DNA of 64,000 nucleotides from Akkermansia muciniphila (GCA_943331105.2 CALQKH020000003.1:186001-250000); one strand, 5' to 3'; positions 1-10,455 are shown, counted from the first letter of the stretch. A program made the numbers and translations. Notes: generated by a model not told the origin, from the letters alone.

Positions 1-75
1 CTGCAGCCTGGCGACAGCGCCAGCGCCGACTTCGGCGTGTTGGGCCGTGTCGACATGATTTTTTCGGAGACGTGA
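1..75 (+). CDS. C-terminal fragment of an upstream gene, possibly 2-keto-4-pentenoate hydratase/FAH-like (partial)
   Basis: Frame 1 is open from base 1 to TGA at 73-75 (LQPGDSASADFGVLGRVDMIFSET*); the LQPGD..ADFG.LG pattern resembles hydratase C-termini. Very short. Confidence 0.35.
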   Translation: MQPGDSASADFGVLGRVDMIFSET

Positions 76-78
76 ACC

Positions 79-1074
79 ATGACAAAACTTAAATTGGCTC
101 TGATCGGCACGGGCGGCACCATCGCAGGCGCTGCCAGCGCTGCATCGGTCAGCACCGACTACAAACCCGCCAGCCTGAGCCTGGCCGCTGTCGTTGACAC
201 CGTGCCAGAACTGGGTCAACGCTATGACGTGGAGGTCTCGCAACCCCTTCAGCTGGCCAGTTATGACGTGCGGCCCGAGCATTGGCTCGATCTGCATGCG
301 GCCGTGATGCAAGCCGTGAACAACCCCGCTGTGGCGGGCATCGTGGTCACGCACGGCACCGACACGCTGGAAGAAACCGCCACCTTTTTGCACCTGAGCG
401 TGGACAGTGACAAACCCATCGTGGTGGTGGGGGCCATGCGCCCGGCCACCGCTTATTCGGCCGATGGTCCGGCCAATTTGCTGGACGCCTGCAGTGTGGC
501 GGCCTGCCCCGGTGCGCGTGGGCGCGGCACCCTCGTGGTCATGAACGGGCGCATCCACTCTGGCCTGTGGGTGGGCAAACGCCATGTGAGCAGTGTGGAA
601 GCTTTTGACAGCCCACTGGCCGGTGCGGTGGGCGAGGTGGCTGACCAGACGGTGCAATGGTTTCGCGCAGCCGGGCGTGCGCCCACAGTGGCTTGGAAAA
701 CACCATCGACATGGCAGCGTGTGGACATTGCGGTGGCTTATGCCGGCGTGGACGAGACCGCGATGCGGGCCTTTGTGGCTGCTGGAGCGCGGGGCATTGT
801 GCATGCCGGTTTGGGCAATGCCAACACGCCCACGGCCTACCGTGCTTTCATGCAGTCTTTGCCCGCGCAAGGCGTGCTGGTGGCACGCTGCGCCCGCTTC
901 ATCACCGGCAGCGTGACACGGGCCAGCGTGTACGCCGATGCGCAGCATGGCATCTTGACCGCAGGACCCCTGCCACCGCACAAGGTGCGCATCGTCATGT
1001 TGTTGGGTCTGGCGCACGGCATGGACGGGCCCGCCATTCAAGACTGGATCGACCAGATTTTGTTGGCAGGCTAA
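79..1074 (+). CDS. L-asparaginase (type II-like)
   Basis: 331 aa; GTGGTIAG N-terminal and VVTHGTDTLEETA active-site motifs. Confidence 0.9.
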   Translation: MTKLKLALIGTGGTIAGAASAASVSTDYKPASLSLAAVVDTVPELGQRYDVEVSQPLQLASYDVRPEHWLDLHAAVMQAVNNPAVAGIVVTHGTDTLEETATFLHLSVDSDKPIVVVGAMRPATAYSADGPANLLDACSVAACPGARGRGTLVVMNGRIHSGLWVGKRHVSSVEAFDSPLAGAVGEVADQTVQWFRAAGRAPTVAWKTPSTWQRVDIAVAYAGVDETAMRAFVAAGARGIVHAGLGNANTPTAYRAFMQSLPAQGVLVARCARFITGSVTRASVYADAQHGILTAGPLPPHKVRIVMLLGLAHGMDGPAIQDWIDQILLAG

Positions 1075-1083
1075 AGGCCCGAT

Positions 1084-2265
1084 TCAACGGGACCGCTGAC
1101 TGAAGTAAAGCACCGTACCGCTCACACTGGCCATGACCATCAGGCCCACAAAGCCAGCACGGTACGTGCCAAACAAACCCGACAAAGCACCGAACATGGG
1201 CGGCCCCAACACCACGCCCAAAAATGTGAAAGCCAAGGTGCCGCCTGTGGCCATGCTGGCCATGCCGGGTGGCGCACGGCGGGCCACTTCGGCCAAATAG
1301 ACGCCGTTCCAGCCAATGGCCGACGCGCCAAAGCAGACCAAAATGGCGATCACCACACCATGCGGCGTGTCGGTGGTCAAAAAGGCAGAGCCCAAAGCAC
1401 AAACAGCCATCATGCTGGCCAAAAGCAGCAACATGGCCCGCGCGCCCAGCCAGCGGTCGGCCACATAACCCCAGGCCACACGACCACCAATGCCACCCAG
1501 CTGGGTCACGGACAAAGCCAAGCCGGCGGCAACCAATCCATACGACAAATCATCGTGCAGAAAGGTGACCAAATAGGTGGTGAGCGACAACTGCACCATC
1601 GAGAACATGAACGAGCAAGAGGCCATGGTGAGCAAGGCTCGGTGCGCCAACACCATGCGGATAGGGTCGATCAAACTGCCCCATCGAATGTGCAGGTCAG
1701 CTTGCCGGTCGCTGTCCAAATCGGCCCGCAAGCTCTGCGACACCAAGGCGCACGCCAAGCACAGTGCGGCCACCACCAACATGCTGAGCTGCCAATCGAT
1801 CAGCAAAGCCAAGGGCGGCACGATCGCGCCCGCCAACATGCTGCCCAAAGGCACGCCGGTTTGTTTGATGGAAAACACCAAAGACATTTGCGCTTTGGGC
1901 GTGGTGCGGGCCAACAGGTGCGAGCTGGCCGGCGTGATGGGGCCATAACCCAGGCCGATGAACACGGCGCCCACAACCATGGCCGGCAACCAAGGCACAG
2001 CGCACAGGGCCAAACCCAAAGCGCAAAGCACAAGTCCCCATTGGCTCACCCGAATGGCACCCATGCGCGCCACGGTGGCGCCACCCATCAAGGTGGCCAC
2101 CATGGCCCCGGCGTAAGTGACTGACACATACAAACCCACAAGTGCAGGAGACACCTGCAGATTTTGCGCGACCACCGGTGCAATCACTGGCAAAGTCAAC
2201 AAGGCCATGGCCACCATGGCCTGGATGACCAGAGTCAGCAGCAAGGGCCACCAGCTTTGCATCAT
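1084..2265 (-). CDS. MFS transporter
   Basis: 393 aa, many hydrophobic helices, MFS-like pattern. Confidence 0.85.
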   Translation of the reverse strand: MMQSWWPLLLTLVIQAMVAMALLTLPVIAPVVAQNLQVSPALVGLYVSVTYAGAMVATLMGGATVARMGAIRVSQWGLVLCALGLALCAVPWLPAMVVGAVFIGLGYGPITPASSHLLARTTPKAQMSLVFSIKQTGVPLGSMLAGAIVPPLALLIDWQLSMLVVAALCLACALVSQSLRADLDSDRQADLHIRWGSLIDPIRMVLAHRALLTMASCSFMFSMVQLSLTTYLVTFLHDDLSYGLVAAGLALSVTQLGGIGGRVAWGYVADRWLGARAMLLLLASMMAVCALGSAFLTTDTPHGVVIAILVCFGASAIGWNGVYLAEVARRAPPGMASMATGGTLAFTFLGVVLGPPMFGALSGLFGTYRAGFVGLMVMASVSGTVLYFSQRSR

Positions 2266-2320
2266 GAAATCTCCCGAACAGGCGAGACGCAGACCCCATG
2301 GCCCTTGCGCAGCGGGTGTA

Positions 2321-3298
2321 TCAATTGGCTTTGACGCCAGCCTTGATCAACAAACCGCCCAGGGTGTCGATTTCGTTTTTGAGGTGGTTGCGCAAAGCTT
2401 CTGGACGCGCTTGGTCAACCGACACAGCCGAAATGCCCATGGCTTCAAGACGCTGGCGCACTTCAGGATCGGTCACCGACTTTTGCAGCGCAGAGGTCAA
2501 CTGGTCGAGCACCGGTTTGGGTGTGCCCTTGGGTGCGTACAAACCAAATGAAATGTTGATGTCAAAACCCTCTACGCCGGCATCGGTGATGGCGGGCACT
2601 TCAGGCAACTGGGGCAGACGAGCCTTGCCTGCTGAGGCATAAGCCTTGATCTTGCCACCCTTGACCGAGGGCACTGTGCCAGAAGTTTGGTCGCACAAAA
2701 TGTCCACTTGGCCGCCCATCAGGTCTGTCAAAGCGGGGCCTGTGCCTTTGTAGGGGATTTCATTGAGCTTGACGTTCAGGGCATTCATCATCATGAGGCC
2801 GCACAAGTGCGAAGCCGAGCCCACACCCGCGTGCGCCAAACTGACTTTGGGTCCGTTGGCTTTCACGTAGGCCACAAATTCGTTCAAATTGCGCGCCGGA
2901 AAATCATTGCGGGTGACGATGACCATGGGGCCGCTGGTGGCGCGGCCAATCGGCTCAAAATCGTCAACCGGGTGGTAAGGCAAACCTTTGTACATGGCCA
3001 CGTTGGTGGCATGGCTCACATGGATCATCAACAAGGTGTAGCCATCGGGTCTGGCACGCGCCACTTTGGCTGTGCCAATGGAACCCGACGCTCCAGCGGT
3101 GTTGTCCACCACGATTTGCTGGCCCAAGTGCTTTTGCATGGCTCCGGCAAAAACCCGGGTGATGGTGTCACCCGGCCCGCCGGCGGCATAGGGCATGACC
3201 ATGGTGATGGCGCGATTGGGAAAGTCTTGTGCCGATACATGCAAGGCCGTGGCTGCCAACATCAGGGCCAAAGCGCTGCGAACAAAACGGAATGTCAT
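2321..3298 (-). CDS. Bug-family (TctC-like) tripartite tricarboxylate transporter substrate-binding protein
   Basis: Signal peptide, then FPNRAITMVMPYAAGGPGDTITR and DNTAGASGSIGTAKVARARPDGYTLL, typical of Bug proteins. Confidence 0.92.
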   Translation of the reverse strand: MTFRFVRSALALMLAATALHVSAQDFPNRAITMVMPYAAGGPGDTITRVFAGAMQKHLGQQIVVDNTAGASGSIGTAKVARARPDGYTLLMIHVSHATNVAMYKGLPYHPVDDFEPIGRATSGPMVIVTRNDFPARNLNEFVAYVKANGPKVSLAHAGVGSASHLCGLMMMNALNVKLNEIPYKGTGPALTDLMGGQVDILCDQTSGTVPSVKGGKIKAYASAGKARLPQLPEVPAITDAGVEGFDINISFGLYAPKGTPKPVLDQLTSALQKSVTDPEVRQRLEAMGISAVSVDQARPEALRNHLKNEIDTLGGLLIKAGVKAN

Positions 3299-3329
3299 GG
3301 CGGTCTCCTTGGGGATTGTGAAAAACGGA

Positions 3330-3977
3330 TCAAGCCAGCAAACGCTGGCGAATGTCTTGGGGGTCCATCACCTGCAAAGGGGCCTCGCCCCCGTCAGGAA
3401 TGCCCACTTGAGTGGCATTGAGCAGCATGGAGACCATGACATAAGTGCCGGACAACACGGTGAGATCGACCACGGCTTGTTCGCCCATGGCCGCGACGGC
3501 CTCTTGCCACAAAGCATCTGGCACGCGGTGATTGAGCGACAACTGAACGCAGTAGTCGTACACCAAGCGTTCGTCGGCTTGCATGCTGGTGGGGCGCTGG
3601 CATTGCTGCAAGTCACGGATGACCGCATCGGACAAACCCGCCTTGCGTGCGATGCGCTCATGGGCCCACCACTCGAATTGCGCGTTCGAAATACGGGCCT
3701 GAATCAAAATGGCAAATTCGTTCAGGCGCTTATTGACCGAGGTGCGAAAACGCAAATAGTCTAAAAAATCAAAAGCGCGACGGGCCATGTCGGGGCTGCG
3801 CAACAGGGCGTTGTAAGGCCCACCCAAAGCAGCACTGGACACTTTGAGGATGTCATCGGCCAAGGGGCGTACTTCGGATGGCAAGTCCTCGTAAGTGATT
3901 TGCGAAAGTCTCTCGGTCATTGGAGTAGGCAAAAAGGGGGACATTAACAACAAGCCCCGCCAGCGACAGTCGCCCAA
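3330..3977 (-). CDS. carboxymuconolactone decarboxylase/AhpD-like family protein
   Basis: FEWWAHERIARKAGLSDAVI pattern typical of CMD-family proteins; start codon uncertain. Confidence 0.7.
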   Translation of the reverse strand: MGDCRWRGLLLMSPFLPTPMTERLSQITYEDLPSEVRPLADDILKVSSAALGGPYNALLRSPDMARRAFDFLDYLRFRTSVNKRLNEFAILIQARISNAQFEWWAHERIARKAGLSDAVIRDLQQCQRPTSMQADERLVYDYCVQLSLNHRVPDALWQEAVAAMGEQAVVDLTVLSGTYVMVSMLLNATQVGIPDGGEAPLQVMDPQDIRQRLLA

Positions 3978-4060
3978 ATGACTGTCTAAGCACCCCCTAG
4001 ATGAACGGTTTCAGCGACACTGACGTTGGCTCTGTTATTCACCCCTCAATTGGATTGATC

Positions 4061-4759
4061 ATGCTGAAATTTTTCTTCAATGCTGCCCCCAACCCCATGA
4101 AGATCGCCTTGCTGCTGGAAGAGCTGGGCCTGCCTTTTGAAGCCGTGCCCGTCGACACGCGCAAAGGCCAACAATTTGAGCCCGCCTTTTTGGCAGTCAA
4201 CCCCAATGCCAAGGTTCCCGCCATCACCGATGGCGACACCACCGTCTTCGACAGTAATGCCATCTTGTTGTACTTGGCCGACCGCGAACAAAAGTTTGTA
4301 CCCAGTGTGGCCCAAGCCCAAGGGCGAGGTGCAGCCCTGTCTTGGTTGATGTTCATCGCCAGTGGCATTGGGCCGTTTTCAGGCCAATCGGTGCACTTTC
4401 GCCATGCGGCACCAGAGCCCAAAGACTACGCGTTGAACCGCTACGACTTTGAGGCGCACCGCCACTGGACCGTGCTGGAAAAGCACCTGAGCCAACACAC
4501 CTACATGCTGGGCGAGCACTACAGCATCGTGGACATGGCTTTGTGGGGCTGGGCACGTTTGTTGCCCTATGTGTTGGGCACAGGCGAGGCCACTTGGACC
4601 CAATACCCCCACATCAAGCGCCTGCTCGACTTGGTCAATGCGCGCCCAGCTGCTCAGCGTGCCGAGGCGTTTAAAGCGCAGTACACCTTCAAGACAGAAA
4701 TGGACGCAGAAGCCAAGAAGTTCATGTTTCCGCAAAACGAACGTTTGCAAAAGTCATAA
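4061..4759 (+). CDS. glutathione S-transferase family protein
   Basis: Thioredoxin-like N-terminus MLKFFFNAAPNPMKIALLLEELGLPFE and NPNAKVPAITDGD; internal Met of the 4001 ORF chosen as start. Confidence 0.88.
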   Translation: MLKFFFNAAPNPMKIALLLEELGLPFEAVPVDTRKGQQFEPAFLAVNPNAKVPAITDGDTTVFDSNAILLYLADREQKFVPSVAQAQGRGAALSWLMFIASGIGPFSGQSVHFRHAAPEPKDYALNRYDFEAHRHWTVLEKHLSQHTYMLGEHYSIVDMALWGWARLLPYVLGTGEATWTQYPHIKRLLDLVNARPAAQRAEAFKAQYTFKTEMDAEAKKFMFPQNERLQKS

Positions 4760-4768
4760 ATTGACCGC

Positions 4769-5476
4769 ATGAATTTGACGGGCGGTTGGCATTGGCATGT
4801 GCGTGCGTGGCGCTCTCAGGCGCGCTGGGCACCCGCTTGTACGCAGATCGCCGATTGGCTGATGGCGCAAGACATGCCTCGCCAACAATTGGTGCTGATC
4901 GGCGCGAGTGCAGCTTGGATGCTGCCCACGGCTTGGTTGGCCCAATTTGAAGAGGTCCATGCCTGGGACATCGACCCTTGGGCCAAGCCGCTTTTTTATG
5001 CGCGACATGGCCGACACCTGCGGCGCTTGGGAAGAAGATTGCACCTGCATACGGGCGATGGTTTGGCACTGCTGCCTGAACTTGTGCGCACGATGCCTGG
5101 CGCTTTTTTTTGGTTTGACAATGTGCTGGGGCAATTGCGCTTCACGGCCTTGCCTTTGCAAGAGACCACTCACCGATTGGGCCAAATACGGCATCAGATG
5201 AAGGGCGTGGCTTGGGGCAGTTTGCACGATCGCATGTCAGGACCCCGATTGCCTGACCACCCTTGGCCGCAGTCCAAAGCCGCTCTTGCAGGATGGGCGA
5301 TGGAATCCAGCCAAGGCCAAGATTGGCTGCGCAGCATGGGGGCTGTGAGCCCTTGGCTCGACCACCTGACAGAGCAGGTCCTGCCGCAGGGCACACCCGT
5401 GCAATACACCGCATGGCACTTCAAAACGGGCTACGCGCATTGGCTTGAAATGGGTTGGTGTCCGCAAACCCTTTGA
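4769..5476 (+). CDS. hypothetical protein, possibly SAM-methyltransferase-like
   Basis: 235 aa ORF 9 bp after the GST gene; VLIGASAAWMLPTAWL/VHAWDIDPWA loosely resembles a SAM-binding fold. Function not assignable. Confidence 0.55.
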   Translation: MNLTGGWHWHVRAWRSQARWAPACTQIADWLMAQDMPRQQLVLIGASAAWMLPTAWLAQFEEVHAWDIDPWAKPLFYARHGRHLRRLGRRLHLHTGDGLALLPELVRTMPGAFFWFDNVLGQLRFTALPLQETTHRLGQIRHQMKGVAWGSLHDRMSGPRLPDHPWPQSKAALAGWAMESSQGQDWLRSMGAVSPWLDHLTEQVLPQGTPVQYTAWHFKTGYAHWLEMGWCPQTL

Positions 5477-5494
5477 GGATGGCTTGCGCGCCGG

Positions 5495-6382
5495 TCACTT
5501 CAAGCCGGGCGGGCCCTGTTCGAAACTTTGCCCCAAATCCAACAGTTCTTGGGTTTCAATGACCGCGTTCAGACCATCGAAGTCCAGCATCTGGCCCTGC
5601 CAAGGCAGGGTCGTCTGATGCGTGTGCAAGCTGGCGTAGTAGCCTTGAAGCGTGTGCAGCACTGCCCGTGCCGTGCCGCCCGGAAAGATCACGATCTTGA
5701 ATCCGCGCGCACCCAACTCGGCCGCGCTTTGCACCGGCGTCTTGCCGCCTTCCACCATGTTGGCCAAAAGCGGCACACGCTTTGCAAACTGTGCGCAGGC
5801 GCGGTTCATCTGTTCGTCCGAGCGCAGGGCTTCGATGAACAAGGCATCGACGCCGCATTCCAGATAGCGCTCGGCCCGCTCCAGCGCTGCATCCAGCCCC
5901 TCCACCGCCACCGCGTCGGTGCGCGCCAAAATCAGGGTATTGGGGTCGTGCCGTGCATCGAGTGCGGCGCGCAGCTTGCCCTGCATCTCTGCTACCGGCA
6001 CCACGCCTTTGCCATCCAGGTGGCCGCAGCGTTTGGGGAAAGTCTGGTCTTCGATCTGGATCATCGCGGCCCCGGCACGTTCAAAATCGCGCACGGTGCG
6101 TTGGGTGTTGAGCGCATTCCCAAAGCCGGTGTCTGCATCCACGATCACAGGAATGTTCACCCGGTCGGTGATGTGGGCCAGGGTCTGCGCCACTTCGGTG
6201 GCGGTGGTCAGACCGATGTCGGAGCGGCCCAAGCGGGTGTAGGCAATGGATGCACCAGAAAGGTAAACCGCTTCGAAACCAGCCTGTTGCGCCACCAGCG
6301 CGGTGAGCGCGTCGTAAACACCGGGGGCGAGCAAGGCCTGCTCTTGTTGCAGGCGCTGGGCCAAAGTGTTGAGCTGGCTCAT
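5495..6382 (-). CDS. isocitrate lyase/PEP-mutase superfamily C-C lyase (2-methylisocitrate/2,3-dimethylmalate lyase-like)
   Basis: VDADTGFGNALN and PKRCGHLDGKGVVPVAEM (KRCGH lyase signature). Start set at 6382 (MSQLNTLAQ), 4-bp overlap with the upstream gene; the 586-aa ORF call is over-extended. Confidence 0.85.
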   Translation of the reverse strand: MSQLNTLAQRLQQEQALLAPGVYDALTALVAQQAGFEAVYLSGASIAYTRLGRSDIGLTTATEVAQTLAHITDRVNIPVIVDADTGFGNALNTQRTVRDFERAGAAMIQIEDQTFPKRCGHLDGKGVVPVAEMQGKLRAALDARHDPNTLILARTDAVAVEGLDAALERAERYLECGVDALFIEALRSDEQMNRACAQFAKRVPLLANMVEGGKTPVQSAAELGARGFKIVIFPGGTARAVLHTLQGYYASLHTHQTTLPWQGQMLDFDGLNAVIETQELLDLGQSFEQGPPGLK

Positions 6383-7779
6383 GGCGTGTCCTTCAAAAGT
6401 TGTTGCGCGGTATGCGCCGCAATGTGACCACCTGCGATGGCGCTGAGCAAACCGTTGCCCGATAAATAGCCCCATACCGCTTGGCCCGACACACCCCGTG
6501 CAGCGCCGCCTGCGGCCAGCAGGTTGGGCAAAGGCGTACCGTCTTGGCGCAAGACTCGGGTGTGTGCATCGATGTCCAAACCACCCTGCGTGTGAAACAA
6601 AGCGCCCGTAACCTTGATGGCATGAAAAGGGGCTTGCAAGGCGCGTTGGAAAGTTCGGCCCGTGACCGCATCGGTGCCGGGCTCCACCGCATGCAAAGTG
6701 ACTCGCAAGGCTTCGGACGGGCAACCGATCAAGCGCGCCAGTTCGTTTGCGTCTTCGGCGTGTTGCACGGCACCCGCACCTTGCGCCGCCACAAAGTCCG
6801 GGAACTCTTGCGCAAAATTCAGGAGCGCATCGTCGAACACATTCCAGGCCACACCACCGGGCTGCGCCAACACATGCACCGCCGCTTCGGAATAGCCCTG
6901 GGTTTCGTCGTGAAAGCGTTGGCCTTGGGCGTTGATCTGCACACCGCCTTCCATCATCAGCGCCCATGAAATCAAAGCACCTTGTGGTACCGCCCATGAG
7001 CCGTGGCCTTGGTACGCGCCCAGGTCGGCCAGACCTGCGCCGAGTTGTTGACCCCATGCAATCGCACTGCCATCGTTGCCAACATGGCCTGCATAAGTGG
7101 CATCGGCCATCTCGGGCAGCATCTCTTGGACCATGGCCGTGGCCCCACCAAAACCGTTGCAAGCCAGCAGCACCCCATCGCAACGGATGCGCTCGATCTG
7201 ACCATCGGGCCTGACAAAACCCACGCCGTGAATGCGCTGCGTGTCGTCTGCCCACAGCTCGGTCACTTGCGCTTGCGTGAGCACCACCACGCCTGCGGCG
7301 TCGGCTGCCGCTTGCAAGCGGCTCATCAGACCGGCGCCGGTTTTTTCGGGCACGGCGTGCATGCGGTGAGCGCTGTGGCCTGGGTACAAAAAGTTGTCCA
7401 GCACCTGCCAGGGCAGGCCATGGTGCGTGGCCAGCGCATCCATGGCGGGGCCGATGCTGTGGGCATAAGCTTGCACCAAATGCGGCGCAGCTTGGCCGTG
7501 GGCCTTGGCTTGAATGTCAGCCGCAAACTGCACCACGCTGTCGCTGATGCCTTGGACCTGTTGCGCCTGCGTGCCAGGTGCCGGAATGAAACCCGAAGAC
7601 AAAGCCGTAGAGCCTGCTGCAAACACATCGCGCTCCAACACCACGCAGTCCACACCCAAGCGGGTCAAGGCCAGCGCGGCCGTGAGACCACAAGCGCCTG
7701 CACCCACGATCACCACCGGTGTGTGGTCCAGGGCTTGCAACTCGCTCGCAGGCAGAACTTGCGGCACTGGCGCGCTCAT
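6379..7779 (-). CDS. FAD-dependent oxidoreductase (fumarate reductase/3-ketosteroid dehydrogenase flavoprotein-like)
   Basis: VVIVGAGACGLTAALALTRLGVDCVVLER dinucleotide-binding motif and C-terminal LLAAGGAARGVSG. Confidence 0.85.
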   Translation of the reverse strand: MSAPVPQVLPASELQALDHTPVVIVGAGACGLTAALALTRLGVDCVVLERDVFAAGSTALSSGFIPAPGTQAQQVQGISDSVVQFAADIQAKAHGQAAPHLVQAYAHSIGPAMDALATHHGLPWQVLDNFLYPGHSAHRMHAVPEKTGAGLMSRLQAAADAAGVVVLTQAQVTELWADDTQRIHGVGFVRPDGQIERIRCDGVLLACNGFGGATAMVQEMLPEMADATYAGHVGNDGSAIAWGQQLGAGLADLGAYQGHGSWAVPQGALISWALMMEGGVQINAQGQRFHDETQGYSEAAVHVLAQPGGVAWNVFDDALLNFAQEFPDFVAAQGAGAVQHAEDANELARLIGCPSEALRVTLHAVEPGTDAVTGRTFQRALQAPFHAIKVTGALFHTQGGLDIDAHTRVLRQDGTPLPNLLAAGGAARGVSGQAVWGYLSGNGLLSAIAGGHIAAHTAQQLLKDTP

Positions 7780-7783
7780 GGCT

Positions 7784-8386
7784 TCAGCCCAGTTGTTTCA
7801 AAAAAGTGGCACTGTCCATCACATCGCCCACCGAGGCCATATCGGCCAAGGACGCCTGGTGCGCGGCTTCACTGAAGGCGGCACAACCGTCTGACAAAAC
7901 AATGGCGTGGTAGTCGCGCACATGGGCGTCGCGCACCGTGCTGGCCACGCCGCCGTTGGTGACGATGCCGCAAACCACCAAGGTGTCGATGCCCGATTTT
8001 TTGAGTACCCAGTCGAGCTGCGTGTTGAAGAAGGCTGAATACGCCACCTTGAACACCGACACATCGACCAGTGGCGCGAGCAGGTCCACATTGGCCTGGC
8101 CCCGGCTACCCGGCGCAAAGTCGCCCTTGCGCAAAAATGGGCGGCGCTCTTTCAGGTGCGCCGAAATCATGGGTTCGCCCTGCGCATCGGGCCACAGGGT
8201 GAACAAACTGGCTGTGACCAAACCGCCATGGGCTTTGATGGCACGCGCCACCGGGGCCATGCGCTCGGGCAGCTTCACCGCCTCAGCGCTCAAGGTGTTG
8301 CCCCGGGCATAAGCGCCGTCGGGTGCCAAAAAATCGTTTTGCAGGTCCACCATGACCATGCCAAGTTTCGCGTTCTTCAAGTTCAT
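7784..8386 (-). CDS. isochorismatase-fold hydrolase family protein
   Basis: MVDLQNDFLAPDGAYARG N-terminus and LVVCGIVTNGGVASTVRDA. The usual catalytic Cys position is Gly. Confidence 0.85.
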   Translation of the reverse strand: MNLKNAKLGMVMVDLQNDFLAPDGAYARGNTLSAEAVKLPERMAPVARAIKAHGGLVTASLFTLWPDAQGEPMISAHLKERRPFLRKGDFAPGSRGQANVDLLAPLVDVSVFKVAYSAFFNTQLDWVLKKSGIDTLVVCGIVTNGGVASTVRDAHVRDYHAIVLSDGCAAFSEAAHQASLADMASVGDVMDSATFLKQLG

Positions 8387-10455
8387 GCTGCGCGCTCCAC
8401 CAACAAGTTGCCCAATTTGTCCACACGGCCTTCAAACCCGGGTTCGAGCCAAACAGTGGTGTCGGGCTGCTCCAAGATCGCTGGACCTTGCACCACGGTG
8501 CCCACGGGCAGGCTCAAGCGCTCATAGCGCTGCGCCGTCCACCATTGGCCCTGGTGGTAAACCTGCTGCTCACCCACCGGGGCGGTGCGGCCCTCGCCCT
8601 GCGGAGCCAGCACCGCCAAGTCAAACTTGGGACGCCGTCCGATGCGGGCATAACGCAGGTTCATCACGCGGATCACCGGGCCTTGCAGCACACGACCAAA
8701 AGCGTGTTGGTAAGCGGCCTCAAACGCGGCCAGCAAACCGGCAGCATTCAATTGCTCGCGTTTCACCGGGACTTGCAGCGTGTGCGTCTGGCCCATGTAG
8801 AGCATGTCAAAGCTGATGACTTCGTCCACCCGCACAAAGTTCACCCCGGCGGAATCGAGACGCAACTGGCAGGCCTCGGCCAGGCCATCCACGCGTTCCA
8901 ACAATGAAGGCCAGGCCACATCGGCCAAAGCCACATTCAAGGTTTGCACCGCGTCGTGGCGCATGTCGGCCATCACGCAACCCAGCGCCGAGGTGACGCC
9001 CGGGTAACGCGGCACGATGCCGGTGGTCACTCCCACCTCGCGCATCATGGCGCAAACATGCAGGCCGCCGCCGCCGCCAAAAGGCATGTAGGCGAACTGG
9101 CGCGGATCGTGGCCGCGCTCGATCGACACCACGCGGATCGCGCCTGCCATGCGGGCATTGGCCACCGTCAAAACCGCTTCGGCCGCCGCCAGCGCCGTCA
9201 AACCCAAGGGCTCGGCCACATGCTGGGCAATCGCTTTTTCGGACAAGCCCGAATCGAGCTTTTGCAACAAGCCGCCGCCCAAAGGCCGGTCGGCCGCAAT
9301 GCGGCCCAGCAGCACATTGGCATCGGTCACCGTGGGGCGGGTGTTGCCGCGCCCGTAACAAGCCGGGCCGGGGATGCTGCCGGCCGACTCGGGGCCCACT
9401 TGGAGCATGCCGCCCGCATCGACCGAGGCGATCGAGCCGCCACCTGCGCCGATGGTCTCGATCTGGATCATGGGCGAGCGCACCACCAGTCCGAATTCGA
9501 TGGAGGTTTGCGCGGCCAGTGCCGCTTCGCCCCCGGCCACCAGCGACACGTCAAACGAGGTGCCGCCGATGTCGCCAGTAATGACGTTTTCAAAACCCGA
9601 AGCGCGGGCAATTTCGGCGCAAGCCATCACGCCCGCCGCCGGGCCGGACAGCGCGGTGCGCACCGGCACATCGCAGGCCGTCTCGCGGGACATCACGCCG
9701 CCATTGCTTTGCACAATCAGCAACTCACCGCCAAAGCCTTGGGCACGCAAGTCGCCATCGAGGCGCTGCAAATAGCTGCCCACCACGGGCTGCAAAGCGG
9801 CGTTGAGTGTGGCTGTGGAGCAGCGCTCAAACTCACGAATCTCGGGCAGCACTTCACTCGCAGCCGTCACATAGCTGTTGGGCCAGATCTCGCGGACTGC
9901 GGCCACTGCGGCTTGTTCGTTGGCCGGGTTGGCATAGGCGTGCACAAAAAAAACACACACCGCCTCGCAGCCTTCGGCCAGCAGCGCGCGGGCTTGTTCG
10001 CGCACCTGGTCCAGATTCACAGGCGTGTGCAATTGGCCATCGGCCAGCACACGCTCGTCCACCTCCAAACGCCAGGCACGGGGCACCACCGGCGTGTAAC
10101 TGCCGCGCAGGCCCCAGGTTTGCGGGCGGTCGCGGCGGCGCATCTCCAAAACATCGCGAAAACCCCGTGTGGTGATGATGCCGGTGCTGGCGATCTTGCG
10201 TTCCAGCAAGGCGTTGGTACCCACGGTGGTGCCATGCACGATGGTGGCAATGTCTTTGGCACCTTCAGCCCCCGTGTTGCCAGTGACTTTGGCGATGCCG
10301 TTCATGAAACCCCGGGCTTCTTCGCCCCGGGTCGAGGGCACTTTCACGATGCGGGCCTGGCCGGTTTTTTCGTCCAGCACAAACAGGTCGGTAAACGTAC
10401 CGCCCACGTCCACACCCACCACCCAATGCGGCTGATTCACTGCTGCCTCGCTCAT
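8383..10455 (-). CDS. hydantoinase A/oxoprolinase family protein (HyuA-like)
   Basis: GVDVGGTFTDLFVLDEKTG start and GDIGGTSFDVSLV. Confidence 0.92.
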   Translation of the reverse strand: MSEAAVNQPHWVVGVDVGGTFTDLFVLDEKTGQARIVKVPSTRGEEARGFMNGIAKVTGNTGAEGAKDIATIVHGTTVGTNALLERKIASTGIITTRGFRDVLEMRRRDRPQTWGLRGSYTPVVPRAWRLEVDERVLADGQLHTPVNLDQVREQARALLAEGCEAVCVFFVHAYANPANEQAAVAAVREIWPNSYVTAASEVLPEIREFERCSTATLNAALQPVVGSYLQRLDGDLRAQGFGGELLIVQSNGGVMSRETACDVPVRTALSGPAAGVMACAEIARASGFENVITGDIGGTSFDVSLVAGGEAALAAQTSIEFGLVVRSPMIQIETIGAGGGSIASVDAGGMLQVGPESAGSIPGPACYGRGNTRPTVTDANVLLGRIAADRPLGGGLLQKLDSGLSEKAIAQHVAEPLGLTALAAAEAVLTVANARMAGAIRVVSIERGHDPRQFAYMPFGGGGGLHVCAMMREVGVTTGIVPRYPGVTSALGCVMADMRHDAVQTLNVALADVAWPSLLERVDGLAEACQLRLDSAGVNFVRVDEVISFDMLYMGQTHTLQVPVKREQLNAAGLLAAFEAAYQHAFGRVLQGPVIRVMNLRYARIGRRPKFDLAVLAPQGEGRTAPVGEQQVYHQGQWWTAQRYERLSLPVGTVVQGPAILEQPDTTVWLEPGFEGRVDKLGNLLVERAA

